DNA of 64,000 bases from an uncultured Treponema sp. Lineage in GTDB: Bacteria; Spirochaetota; Spirochaetia; Treponematales; Treponemataceae. How positions within the stretch are numbered: the first letter of the stretch is position 1; each line of letters starts with the position of its first letter. Under the pieces are notes generated by a model that was given only the letters and a program-made list of their open reading frames with translations, did no database searches and had not been told where the DNA came from. Positions 51,390 to 60,461 of this stretch are shown piece by piece. The DNA lies in the NCBI GenBank assembly GCA_910584475.1, contig CAJUBD010000001.1, forward strand, positions 81,028 to 145,027, read 5' to 3'. A program made the translations under genes and the position numbers.

Positions 51390-54300
51390 TATTTCTATTA
51401 CGAAAGCCTGCACTCGACAGACGGGAAAAATTTGCGAGAACTTTTCGACGAAATATCCGATGACAAAGTTCTTACGGTAGACGACGCGATAATAAAAATT
51501 GAAAACACTTTGAGAAACGAAAGCGAAGAAAAATCCGCCGCGCTGGATTCATATGTCCAAAGGCAACTCGAGCAAAAAGAAGAGGAATCTGAAAAATTCG
51601 TTTCGCTTCTTTACGAGGGCGCGAAAGAAAACTCCGACTACAAGGACAAATTGGAATCCGCCGCAGAAAATGCATGGGGAAAAAATTCTTTTGAACAAGC
51701 GAAATACGATTCTGCCATAGTTTCGTTTTATGGCGAAGAACTTCTGCAGGATTTGCCACCGCACTTCGGCGACTCGACGGAAAGTTATTTTTCTGAAATC
51801 TTCGCGGCGATGGAAAGAACATATCTCCAGCATATATGCGAAGCGGCAAAAGCGCAGTTAGAAATAAAGCGCGATTATTTTTCCATCCTAGAAAGCGACT
51901 TGCAGGAAGACGCGGCTTCTTGGCAAGAGAAAATTTTTACCGCCACGCAAATCGGATTTGAAGAATGGGAAAAGGCGGAAGAAAAAATAAACGCCGCGTA
52001 CAATTCATGGCAAAAAGAATGGCTTGACGAGTACGGACAAAAGACGGATGAATGGGACGAAAACTATATGGATTTTTTGTCCGACAAACAAGAATGGATA
52101 AACAAATCCTATTTGCAGGCAGGCACAAGAGATTTTCAGGCAAAGGACTACGCAAATATTTCGCAAATAAAACGCGCGACCAAAATGGGCGACTCGATTT
52201 TTGAATACGTTTCGTCGCTTTATGACGCGGAGAAATTCTCGCGCATTGACGCGTTCGCGGAAAAGATTCTTTCATTTGCCGACAACTACGACTATGACTT
52301 GGGAATACGCGCGTTTGACAAAATCGACTCTTCCGCTTTGGAAAACCTTGATGCAATTTATGAAAAGCAAGAAAAAGTCGAAAGCGACATGAAAAACGCG
52401 GCCGCAAAATACCAGGCGCAAATGCTTGAAGCACAAGCCGAAGAAATGCTTCAAGCGCATTTCGACGAAATCCAAAATCAAAACGAGCAAATCGAAAGCT
52501 GGGAACTCGACATGGTAAGGAAAGCGGGCTACACCGTCGATTCGCAAATTCATCGAGACGCGATTGTAGATTCTTTGGCATTTGAAACTATTCGAGAATT
52601 GCAAACCGTGCACCGCTACGAATACTTCGCGCCCGCATCGGGAGAGATTCCGACAATTTCTTTTTCATCGTCTGAATACGAAAGCCAAAACGAATATTTC
52701 ATTTTGAAAAAGATGGAAGAAATGCAAAAACAAATTCGCTCTTGGCAGGAAAACATATTCGGCACAAGCGATGAAAACGGAAACGCGAAGGACAGAGGCG
52801 AACTCGGCGAACATATAGGCGAAGGGCCGGAATTCAAAACATCCGAAAATCTCGACTTGTCAAAATCGCGCGACGAAAACATCGCGAAAAAAGGCACGGG
52901 AGAGATGGGCAAAATTCTGGCGGATTTCCAATGGAACTCTATGAGAAATTCACAAGGCTACACCGAACTCTCGAAAGCCATCTACGACCAAAAAATCACA
53001 TCCGGCGACGGCTGGTTTCAACTGCCTACGATTCGCGAAGCGTTCGGAATGATTTGCGACATTCTCGGAAACTGCGGAATGGCTTGGATAAAGTATGTCG
53101 ACGACATAGTTTTCGGGGCGATGGATTTGACGATGGGCTATAAAAATTTTGAGGAAGTCGCAAACCAAGCGATCAGGCAGGGTCTGCTCTCCGCGGCTTC
53201 CAGCGGAATAAACGCCGCTTGCAGCAAAATCTTCGATACGGTCGGCTCGGCGATAAAGCAAGGCTGTCAATTCCTAAACGGCGTGAAAAATGCGACCGCG
53301 ACTTTTTCCAATTCTGTAGCGGCGAACTACATCAATTCGTTCGACTTCATGCGCGGAACGATGAATTGGAATCAAGCGAATTCATTTTGGACGGACACTT
53401 CAAATTACACGAACATCGCGGGCACTCTCGTTGGCGGCGCGCTCGGCGAAATCAACAACGTGGACGGAAACGGCATTCGCCTCAACAACGCCGTTTTCAC
53501 AAACATAGAGAAAATGAATTCCACAATCGGAAGCTTAAGCGACGCGGCATTGAACTATCTTCTCACCGGCGACGTTTCGTTCAACTTTGCGGATTTGAAC
53601 GGAGTCGGACTTTTCGAAGCGGGCGTCAAAGACGGAAAATTTTCGGCGGGCATCGGCAGAGGCGGAACGCAGCTTTCGCTCCTTAGTTCGAACATGTTCA
53701 TGGCGATGGACAAAGACGGCAACACGCACTTGGAAACCTCGATGAACGACAATTTCATAAAAACGCTGGTCGAAGGCGCAAAGACCGCGCGCAAAGTTTC
53801 GCAATTAAAAAAAGGCGACTATGAAAACGAACTTGTCAACCTAAACGCGGCGAACTATTTGGCATGGAGCGGAACGAAAAACAATATCGAACTTGCGAAA
53901 AAACTTTTCAATTCCGAAATGGAAGTCGCCTTTGAAAATTTGGACAAACCTGAAATGCTCGTAGCTTCGAAAGACGGAAAAATAATTCTCGAATCAAATC
54001 TCTTGGCAGGCGACAAAGACAGCCAGGCGATGATCGCCGCGCTGCTCGCAAGCCAAAACGGCATCAATTCCGTTGCCGCAGAAAGCGAATCTGGAAAGAA
54101 AGAGACAGACCGCACGCTAGAATCCATGAAAGACATAGCGACGGCATTTCTCGCCGCACATGATTTGCTTGATTCAAAATACGACTCAATGGCGAACACG
54201 GAAAACTTTGCGGCAATCGCAGAACTTTACAAAGAAGGCGACGACGAAGGATTGTTCGTTCTTTACGGAGAACTTCTCAGCGAAGAGAAAAAAAGAATTG

Positions 54301-55367
54301 AAGCCGCGAAAGCCGAACAAAAAGACGAAGCAAGCGCAGAAAGTGCCGCAAGCAACGACGGCACTTCCGCCGCAAGCGACGATGGAACAGAGGTAACGCC
54401 CACCACGACGATAAATCTTGAGTATGTGCTGCGCCTAGATTGGTATCAAAACGACAAGGGAAACAACGATTATCTTTTGGGAACCAACCTATCCAACGAA
54501 GAATACGAGGCGCGGGTAAAAGATTTTGTAACCGAAAAAAACATCGAAAAAAAATTGGCGAAAATAAACTTAACAGGAAAAACGCTCCAAGAAATCGAAA
54601 TCATAAAAGGCAAGATAAAAGCGAATATTACGGATGAAGAATATGAGGCAACGCTAAGAGAAATATTCGCCGAAGATCAAGCTTCCAAAGAAATCCAGAA
54701 AATGGGTTTTGAGGGAAACGAAGGGTTTTCTGTTGAGATGATCAAAAGAAGTTTAAAAGCGGCGGCACTTGCGGACGAAGATTTGCTAAGTGCGAACGGA
54801 TACAATCCATCCGCGCGAAAAGAAATCAAACTTGGCGACAATGGATGCACTTTGTCCACCGCTATATACATCGTATATTCCATAACGGGTAAAGTCTATT
54901 CGCTAAAGGAGGCGAACGATCTTCTCAAAAAAGAGAATATATTCGTGGGTTCAACAGACATATTCGGCATATCGGAAAAAGGCTGTCTATATCAAAACGG
55001 CTCATATGCAAAGGCAATAAACACGCTTGCAGGAGACAAGGTAATTGCAAATGCCGGAAAATCGGTATACGCCTCAGAAAACATTTTCAACCGCATCGTC
55101 GCATGCAACAACAACACGCTTGAAAAATATTTCATACACATGCGAGTGGGCGACGGCAAGGACGGAGCGCATTCTGTGCTGTTTAAATCCATGACTTATG
55201 GAAACACATGGAAATCTGCGACGGTCGGCGTACACAATTCATGGAAAAGCGACAGCCATATTGGAAAAACTACATACTCGATAAAAGAAATCAAGCGCGC
55301 GGACTTCTACAAACTCACCGCCGCGGGCAAAAAAGCTTACAATGAGGCACACGGCATAACCGCCTGA
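51390..55367 (+). pseudogene. C-terminal part of the giant protein, separated by an in-frame amber codon; ends in a papain/C39-like domain
   Basis: Continuous with the preceding frame: after TAG the codons read YFYYESLHSTDGKNLRELF and on for 1,325 residues. A lone initiation would need the TTG at 51432, with no signal peptide and no firm ribosome site. The first 500 residues are W-rich helical like the N-terminal half; about 520-690 is hydrophobic and Gly-rich (GMICDILGNCGMAWIKYVDD, NIAGTLVGGALGEINN); residue numbers are from 51432. The last 176 residues look like a papain/C39-fold domain with Cys1139 (DNGCTLSTA), His1247 (GAHSVLF) and Asn1269 (HNSW). Probably one gene broken by a nonsense mutation, or one read through. 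Confidence 0.7.
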
Positions 55368-55385
55368 AACACAAGTGCGCAAACG

Positions 55386-55416
55386 AAAAAAGACTTCCGC
55401 GAGGAAGTCTTTTTTT
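55386..55416. terminator. Bidirectional intrinsic terminator
   Basis: Perfect stem AAGACTTCC / GGAAGTCTT, loop GCGA, with A-run before and T-run after. It serves the giant gene on the plus strand and tRNA-Val on the minus strand. Confidence 0.92.
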
Positions 55417-55489
55417 GGGCGGTGAGAGGATCGAACTCCCGACATTCTGGGTGTAAACCAGACGCTCGTACCAGCTGAGCTAACCGCCC
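55416..55489 (-). tRNA. tRNA-Val (TAC)
   Basis: Acceptor GGGCGGT/ACCGCCC, anticodon stem TCTGG/CCAGA with loop TTTACAC, anticodon TAC. It is followed directly by the terminator at 55386. Confidence 0.95.
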
Positions 55490-55503
55490 GAATTGTGGAA
55501 GAA

Positions 55504-55532
55504 ATATTATCATATTCGAAAAAAAAAGTCAA
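55504..55532 (-). promoter_or_regulatory. Promoter of tRNA-Val
   Basis: On the minus strand, TTGACT (55527-55532), which overlaps the coaD stop codon, a 17-base spacer and TAATAT (55504-55509). Confidence 0.7.
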
Positions 55533-56014
55533 GTGCCTTTCGCGAATTTTTTCTTCAAAGCCTCTTCCACCACCGGCGGAACCATCTTGCTCACATCGCC
55601 ACCATAGCGCGCCAATTCCTTGATCGCGCTTGAGCGGATTGTAAAATATTTTTGCTCGGTCGGGACGAAAAGCGTTTCGATTCCATCGTCAAGCGAATGG
55701 TTTACAAGCGCGAGGTCGAACTCATAAGAAAAATCATTGGCGTTGCGGATTCCGCGCAAAAGCACTTTCGCGCCCACTTTTCGCGCGTACTCTACGACCA
55801 ACGTGTTCGCCGCATGAACCGTAACATTGTCCAAACTAGAAGTCATCTGCTCCAATATGGCAACGCGCTCTTCGGCGGAAAAAAGCGAGCTTTTTTCGGG
55901 ATTCACCGAAACAAGCACATCGATAGAATCAAATAAGCGGCTCGCGCGTTCTATGACATTCAAATGTCCATAAGTGGGCGGATCAAAGCTTCCTGGAAAA
56001 ACTGCGATTTTCAT
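55529..56014 (-). CDS. coaD: Phosphopantetheine adenylyltransferase
   Basis: A 161-residue enzyme of coenzyme A synthesis making dephospho-CoA. Motifs are MKIAVFPGSFDPPTYGHLNVIERA (the T/HxGH site is TYGH), LLRGIRNANDFSYEFDLALVN and TEQKYFTIRSSAIKELARYGG. The length is typical. The start is the ATG at 56014; the open frame upstream crosses the divergent lipoprotein gene and is rejected. No ribosome site exists and the -10 box ends 7 bases before the ATG, so the mRNA is probably leaderless. Confidence 0.96.
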   Translation of the reverse strand: MKIAVFPGSFDPPTYGHLNVIERASRLFDSIDVLVSVNPEKSSLFSAEERVAILEQMTSSLDNVTVHAANTLVVEYARKVGAKVLLRGIRNANDFSYEFDLALVNHSLDDGIETLFVPTEQKYFTIRSSAIKELARYGGDVSKMVPPVVEEALKKKFAKGT

Positions 56015-56021
56015 AAAATTC

Positions 56022-56050
56022 ATTATAACCCATTTGACTAAATCAAACAA
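56022..56050 (-). promoter_or_regulatory. coaD promoter, leaderless geometry
   Basis: On the minus strand, TTGTTT (56045-56050), a 17-base spacer and TATAAT (56022-56027), then 7 bases to the ATG. It overlaps the divergent promoter at 56034-56062. Confidence 0.75.
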
Positions 56051-56062
56051 TAGTGATACAAT
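56034..56062 (+). promoter_or_regulatory. Promoter of the divergent lipoprotein, leaderless geometry
   Basis: TTGACT (56034-56039), a 17-base spacer and TACAAT (56057-56062), then 7 bases to the ATG at 56070. It shares 17 bases with the coaD promoter on the other strand. Confidence 0.78.
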
Positions 56063-56069
56063 AAAATTC

Positions 56070-56666
56070 ATGAAAATCAGATTATTGACATTGACGACCA
56101 TCTTTTTGACCCTTTCAATTTTGGGCTGCAAGTCCACGGAACAAGCGGAAGAGTTGCCGGAAAAAAACATCGAGGTTCCTGAAAAGGTCGCGGAAACGCC
56201 CGCAAAGCCTACGCCGCCAATCGAAGAAGATTCTGAATACAAGCGTTCAATCGGAACGGAAAAGAACATTTCCCTTGACGCTTTTTACGCGGACAAGACG
56301 GCGATCATAAAAAAAATCAGCGAACTGAACGTCATCATGGCAAACAGGGACTACAATTCGTGGCTCAAATACATTGATTCCGCCTCACGCGAATATTGGT
56401 CGAAACCAGCGAACCTTGCAAAAGCATCGGAAAAGCTTCCCAAAAATCTGAAGGGCGTAAAATTGCGCACGCTGCAAGATTATTTTGTCTATGTATTCAT
56501 TCCGGCGCGGCGAGGCAGACAAATCGACGAAATTCGCTACAACTCCGAGGACTCAATAAAGGCCGTTCAAGTTTCGCACAAGGACGACGGCACAAGAGGC
56601 GTCATAATCTACTACAATTTCATAAAGCAGGACGGCGATTGGAAAGTTTACATTCCTGAATTGTAG
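56070..56666 (+). CDS. Conserved lipoprotein
   Basis: A 198-residue lipoprotein, function unknown. Signal MKIRLLTLTTIFLTLSILGC with lipobox SILGC; then a proline/glutamate-rich tether (about 25-55, PEKNIEVPEKVAETPAKPTPP) and a globular domain (about 70-198) with MANRDYNSWLKYIDSASREYWS and a C-terminal sheet GVIIYYNFIKQDGDWKVYIPEL, which recalls small SnoaL/NTF2-like folds (weak). The start is the ATG at 56070, supported by a promoter 7 bases upstream; no ribosome site. Divergent from coaD. Confidence 0.75.
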   Translation: MKIRLLTLTTIFLTLSILGCKSTEQAEELPEKNIEVPEKVAETPAKPTPPIEEDSEYKRSIGTEKNISLDAFYADKTAIIKKISELNVIMANRDYNSWLKYIDSASREYWSKPANLAKASEKLPKNLKGVKLRTLQDYFVYVFIPARRGRQIDEIRYNSEDSIKAVQVSHKDDGTRGVIIYYNFIKQDGDWKVYIPEL

Positions 56667-56697
56667 AAGTTATTTTTACGAAATATTGATTTTTCGA

Positions 56698-56726
56698 TTG
56701 ATTTTTTATGGCAGGTATGCTATAAT
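56698..56726 (+). promoter_or_regulatory. Promoter of the HEAT-repeat gene
   Basis: TTGATT (56698-56703), a 17-base spacer and TATAAT (56721-56726). The leader to the ATG at 56760 is about 27 bases and contains AGGAG, so this gene is a normal leadered contrast to its neighbours. Confidence 0.8.
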
Positions 56727-56759
56727 ATTTCTTATAAATTAGGAATCAGGAGAATTCTT

Positions 56760-57497
56760 ATGAAAATGACAAAAATTTCGGCCTGCCTGATCGCAGGACT
56801 TATTTTCACAAGCGCGACATTCGCGCAAGAGTCGGAGACGACCGTTGAAGGCGCGTACATGAGCTCGATGGACGACATCATAATAACGGAACTTGCCAAC
56901 TCAGACGAACGTGAAAACAAGGAAGTCGCCCTGCAATATTTGCGCGACGCGGCGGACAACGGCGGTCTCACTCCCGACATGATGGCGGCATTGGACAGGC
57001 TCGCCGGCGAGGGAACAAATTCCCAAAGCCGCATGAAAGGTCGCGTGATGAACAACTACCCCGACATCCGGCGCGAGGCATGCCTCATACTTGGAAAAGT
57101 CGGCACGGACGACGCGGCGAAGACGCTCAACAAAATAATGAAAACCGACAACGAGCCGATGGTTCTGTCGGCGGCAGTCTACTCTCTCGGCGAAATCGGC
57201 TACAACGACAATGACGAAGTGAGCAATGCCATAGCGTTCTATGCCAACAAAGTCGAAACATTGAACCCGACAAGTTCTCTCGCGCTTGAAGTCGTAAATG
57301 CCTACGAAAAGCTCGCCGGCAACATCAAGGACATAAAGCCCGTGGTGAATTCATTGCAGAGAATTGCGACCGACCATCATTTTGTAAAGCCTGTAAGGGA
57401 TCGCGCCAGGGAAGTTTTGAACAAAATCCGCTCCGCCGACAAGAATTCGGATTCAAACAATAATTCTAAGAGCAACAAAAGCGACAACGCAAGATAA
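56760..57497 (+). CDS. Secreted HEAT-repeat protein
   Basis: A 245-residue protein with a signal peptide (MKMTKISACLIAGLIFTSATFA-QE) and three or four HEAT-like helical pairs (about 40-220: DIRREACLILGKVGTDDAAKTLNKIM; VLSAAVYSLGEIGYND; AVEVVNAYEKLAG-like units), ending in a disordered Ser/Asn/Lys tail (NSDSNNNSKSNKSD). HEAT arrays bind other proteins; the partner is unknown. AGGAG lies 8 bases before the ATG. It is followed by a convergent tRNA-Arg. Confidence 0.78.
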   Translation: MKMTKISACLIAGLIFTSATFAQESETTVEGAYMSSMDDIIITELANSDERENKEVALQYLRDAADNGGLTPDMMAALDRLAGEGTNSQSRMKGRVMNNYPDIRREACLILGKVGTDDAAKTLNKIMKTDNEPMVLSAAVYSLGEIGYNDNDEVSNAIAFYANKVETLNPTSSLALEVVNAYEKLAGNIKDIKPVVNSLQRIATDHHFVKPVRDRAREVLNKIRSADKNSDSNNNSKSNKSDNAR

Positions 57498-57502
57498 GTT
57501 TT

Positions 57503-57576
57503 TGGGAGATACAGGATTCGAACCCACAACCTTCGGCTCCGGAGGCCGACGCTCTATCCAGTTGAGCCAATCTCCC
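57503..57576 (-). tRNA. tRNA-Arg (CCG)
   Basis: Acceptor GGGAGAT/ATCTCCC, anticodon stem TCGGC/GCCGA with loop CTCCGGA, anticodon CCG reading CGG. Confidence 0.94.
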
Positions 57577-57599
57577 ATTCGATTTGTCGAATGACGATG

Positions 57600-57628
57600 A
57601 TTATATCAAATTAGGGATTTTTAGTCAA
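57600..57628 (-). promoter_or_regulatory. Promoter of tRNA-Arg(CCG)
   Basis: On the minus strand, TTGACT (57623-57628), a 17-base spacer and TATAAT (57600-57605). It lies within the 63-base gap before maf. Confidence 0.82.
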
Positions 57629-57639
57629 GAAAGTTCGAG

Positions 57640-58230
57640 ATGGAAAACATAATTTTGGCGTCCAGTTCGCCACGCAGGCAAGAGATTCTCAAAATGTTGC
57701 GCATTCCTTTTCAGGTAATCGCGCCGAACCTCGACGAGTCCTTGTACACAACCAAAAATCCTCTCGAACTGCCCGAAGTCCTCGCGAAGGCGAAAGTTCA
57801 AGCGGTTGTCCGCACACTTCCGCCCAAGCAGGTGATTCCTTGGGTTTTGGGAGCGGACACGCTCGTGGTGATGAATCAAAAAATCTACGGAAAGCCAAAA
57901 GATCCTGGCGAAGCCCTGACTTTCCTAAAAGAGCTGCAGGGACAGACACACCAAGTGGTAACGTCGCTTGCGCTGTACAACGGGCGCACGCATGTCGCGA
58001 CAATGAGCACGAGCATCGCGAAGGTGACTTTCGCGCCGATGAGCGACGAGGAAATCGAATGGTATCTGGACACAGGCGACTGGCACGGAGCGGCTGGCGG
58101 ATACAGGATTCAGGGCTTGGCGGCATGCTTCGTCACGAAAATAGAAGGCACGTCTTCGTGCGTGGTGGGCTTGCCTATTTTTGAACTTTATGATATGCTG
58201 AAAAAACAAGGCTATTCGATAATCGACTAA
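57640..58230 (+). CDS. maf: Maf-family nucleotide pyrophosphatase
   Basis: A 196-residue NTP pyrophosphatase that hydrolyses dTTP/UTP or modified nucleotides. Motifs are IILASSSPRRQEILKML at the start, VLGADTLVVMNQKIYGKPKDPGEA, LQGQTHQVVTSLAL and DTGDWHGAAGGYRIQG (usually KAGAY.IQG; here GGYRIQG). Length is normal. No good ribosome site or promoter is visible before the ATG, which lies only 12 bases past the -35 box of the tRNA promoter on the other strand. Confidence 0.92.
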   Translation: MENIILASSSPRRQEILKMLRIPFQVIAPNLDESLYTTKNPLELPEVLAKAKVQAVVRTLPPKQVIPWVLGADTLVVMNQKIYGKPKDPGEALTFLKELQGQTHQVVTSLALYNGRTHVATMSTSIAKVTFAPMSDEEIEWYLDTGDWHGAAGGYRIQGLAACFVTKIEGTSSCVVGLPIFELYDMLKKQGYSIID

Positions 58231-58350
58231 AACCAAGCCGTTGGCTTGTCGTTGAAAATCCGCGCTGAAATTTCGTGCGCGGTTTTTCAACTCGAGTTTG
58301 CTTCGCAAACTCGCCATTTTATTGCGATTTTTCGCTTCGCTGCAAAATCG
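58231..58350 (-). repeat. Interspersed repeat modules, shuffled copy
   Basis: The 264-base gap before rpsB has no gene. It reuses modules of the repeat at 12697 and 37984 in another order: AAGCCGTTGGCTTG, GAGTTTGCTTCGCAAACTC and CGATTTTTCGCTTCGCTGCA with AAAATCG. Confidence 0.7.
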
Positions 58351-58352
58351 CG

Positions 58353-58396
58353 TTTTCTTCATTGAAAAAAGTTGAAACTTTTTTCAATGAAGAAAA
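58353..58396. repeat. Perfect 21-base inverted repeat before rpsB
   Basis: Two 21-base arms (58353-58373 and 58376-58396) are exact complements around a 2-base loop, containing CATTGAAAAAAG / CTTTTTTCAATG. Terminator of maf, cruciform or attenuator of rpsB are all possible. Confidence 0.85.
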
Positions 58397-58494
58397 TAAA
58401 GGAACGTTGTTCCTAAAAATTTCCAAAGGCCTAAAGGCTTTTGAGTAACAGAGTTCGGAGTCGGAATTTTCAATTTCGACGGGAAGGAGAAAAC

Positions 58495-59358
58495 ATGGCT
58501 GTTGTTACCATGAAAAACCTGCTTGAATCCGGAGTCCATTTCGGACATCAAGTAAAACGCTGGGATCCGCGCATGGCCAAATACATTTTCGGCGCGCGCA
58601 ACGGAATCCACATCATCGACTTGCAGAAGACAATCACTGCAATCAAAGAAAGTTACGATGTCATTCGCAAGACCGCCGCATCGGGAAAGTCCGTTCTTTT
58701 CGTGGGAACGAAAAAGCAGGCGCAGCAGGCCGTCCAAAAAGAGGCGGAGCGTTGCGGTCAGTTCTATGTGAACAATCGCTGGCTTGGCGGAATGCTCACG
58801 AACTTTTCCACAATCAAAAAATCGCTCCAGCGTCTCAAGAAAATCGAGAAGATGGAAGTTGACGGCACTTTCCAGAATTTGACGAAAAAGGAAGTGGCCG
58901 CGCTTTTGAAAGAAAAGGCAAAGCTCGAAAAGAACCTCGGCGGAATCAAGGAAATGAAAGAACTGCCCGGCGCGATTTTCGTAATCGACACTCACAAAGA
59001 GCAGATCGCCGTAGCCGAAGCGAAGCGAATGGGAATTCCTGTAGTGGCCGTCGTGGACACAAACTCGAATCCTGAAGGCATCGACTACCCCATTCCTGGC
59101 AACGACGATGCGATTCGCGCCATCAGCCTTTTCACTTCTATTATCGCGAACGCAGTAATGGAAGCGAACAACGAGGAAGGACTCAAGATTATCGAGACTC
59201 TCGGAGACGACGAGGAAGTGCAGACCGATGCGGCCGTGAAACATGACGACGTTGAAATCGACGACTACGCCAACTACCAGCCCACGGAGCAGAAAGAGGA
59301 AGACATCAAGGCGAACGAATCTGACTCCATCGTTGACGAAGACGAGATGTACAAATAA
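58495..59358 (+). CDS. rpsB: Ribosomal protein S2
   Basis: A 287-residue 30S subunit protein, with the family start MKNLLESGVHFGHQVKRWDPRMAKYIFGARNGIHIIDL and PGAIFVIDTHKEQIAVAEAKRMGIPVVAVVDTNSNPEGIDYPIPGNDDAIRAI. The C-terminal 60 residues are an acidic extension (EDIKANESDSIVDEDEMYK). The start is the ATG at 58495 with GGAAGGAG 6 bases upstream; an earlier TTG is rejected. The leader holds small hairpins (GGAACGTTGTTCC; AAAGGCCTAAAGGCTTTT) that could serve autoregulation, which is inference. Next gene is tsf. Confidence 0.97.
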   Translation: MAVVTMKNLLESGVHFGHQVKRWDPRMAKYIFGARNGIHIIDLQKTITAIKESYDVIRKTAASGKSVLFVGTKKQAQQAVQKEAERCGQFYVNNRWLGGMLTNFSTIKKSLQRLKKIEKMEVDGTFQNLTKKEVAALLKEKAKLEKNLGGIKEMKELPGAIFVIDTHKEQIAVAEAKRMGIPVVAVVDTNSNPEGIDYPIPGNDDAIRAISLFTSIIANAVMEANNEEGLKIIETLGDDEEVQTDAAVKHDDVEIDDYANYQPTEQKEEDIKANESDSIVDEDEMYK

Positions 59359-59372
59359 TTAAATCAGGAGAA

Positions 59373-59491
59373 ATGGCGAAAACGCCCGCAAAGTTTCTGG
59401 CTTTGCTCGCGACACTCGCAAGCCTCGCGCGGTCGTTTTCGCCTAAAGTTCGCTTCGCGAACTTTCTTATCAACTTCAGGAGAAAAAAAAC
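59373..59491 (+). promoter_or_regulatory. Structured rpsB-tsf spacer with a duplicated start region
   Basis: The spacer contains CAGGAGAAATGGC at its start and CAGGAGAAA..ATGGC at its end, the true tsf start. Between lie GGCGAAAACG (59375) with CGTTTTCGCC (59434), GCAAAG/CTTTGC and AAAGTTCG ctt CGCGAACTTT. The first ATG opens a 50-codon frame that runs over the tsf start. Confidence 0.6.
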
Positions 59492-60328
59492 ATGGCAATA
59501 TCAATGTCAGATGTCAAGGCTTTGAACGAAAGCACTGGCGCGGGACTTTTGGCCTGCAAAAACGCGCTTGCCGAAGCCAATGGCGACACAAAGGAAGCCG
59601 CCAAAATATTGAAAGAAAAAGGTCTCGCCGCCGTAGCAAAGCGTAGCGAACGCGCCACAAGCGAAGGCCGGATTTTCGTCAGAAAACTTGAAGACAAAAT
59701 CGTCCTCATCGAAGTTACCTGCGAGACGGACTTCGTCGCGAAAAACGCGGACTTCATCGCAACCGGCGAAAAATTGCTCGACATAACGCTTGAAAAGGGC
59801 TATACAAAAGTGGAAGAGGAGCACAAGGACATCCTTATGGAACTTGCCACGAAAATCCGCGAGAACATGACTGTCGCAAAGGTAAGCGTAGTCGCGATTC
59901 CGCGGGGCGCGGTGGCGGCTTCTTACGTCCACTCGGATTTCAAGACTGCGAGCGCGGTCGTCATCAAAGGCTCCACGGACGAAGCGGTAAAGACTTTCGC
60001 TTATGACTGCTGCATGCACTTGGCGGCGTTCACTCCGGCGTATCTCAAAGCCTCTGACGTTCCGCAGTCGTACATCGACGAGCAGACTGAAATCTTCAAG
60101 GCGCAGATGGATCAAGACGAAAAGATGGCGTCGAAGCCCGAAAATGTCAAGGCCGGAATCTTGCAGGGCAAAATCAAAAAGCATCTTTCCGAAATCTGCT
60201 TCGTAGACCAAATGTTCGTAAAGGACGACAAGGTTACGGTAGCCAAGAAAATCGAGGAAGTCGGAAAGAATGTCGGCGCGAAGCTGGAATTCGGCGAAAT
60301 CGTACTTGACGTTCTTGGAAAAGAATAA
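59492..60328 (+). CDS. tsf: Elongation factor Ts
   Basis: A 278-residue EF-Tu nucleotide exchange factor. The N-terminal UBA-like domain has VKALNESTGAGLLACKNALAEANGD; the first core repeat has EVTCETDFVAKNADFI (canonical TDFVA). The length is close to normal. The start is the ATG at 59492, with AGGAG 8-9 bases upstream. The spacer from rpsB is unusually structured. Confidence 0.97.
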   Translation: MAISMSDVKALNESTGAGLLACKNALAEANGDTKEAAKILKEKGLAAVAKRSERATSEGRIFVRKLEDKIVLIEVTCETDFVAKNADFIATGEKLLDITLEKGYTKVEEEHKDILMELATKIRENMTVAKVSVVAIPRGAVAASYVHSDFKTASAVVIKGSTDEAVKTFAYDCCMHLAAFTPAYLKASDVPQSYIDEQTEIFKAQMDQDEKMASKPENVKAGILQGKIKKHLSEICFVDQMFVKDDKVTVAKKIEEVGKNVGAKLEFGEIVLDVLGKE

Positions 60329-60461
60329 AAATTAATCGCGGGTGAACGCGGGAAAAGGATGGGCGCGGATTTTTGAAAAATTTCCGCGTTCCGCCTGTAT
60401 GTTTTACGCGCGTTTCATCTCGATACGCTTTAACCTTAACCTACAATTTTGAAGGAAAATT

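Noticed and set aside
56015..56269. N-terminal extension of coaD
   Set aside because: It is antisense to the lipoprotein at 56070 and runs through the coaD promoter; CoaD proteins begin at MKIAVFPGSFDP.
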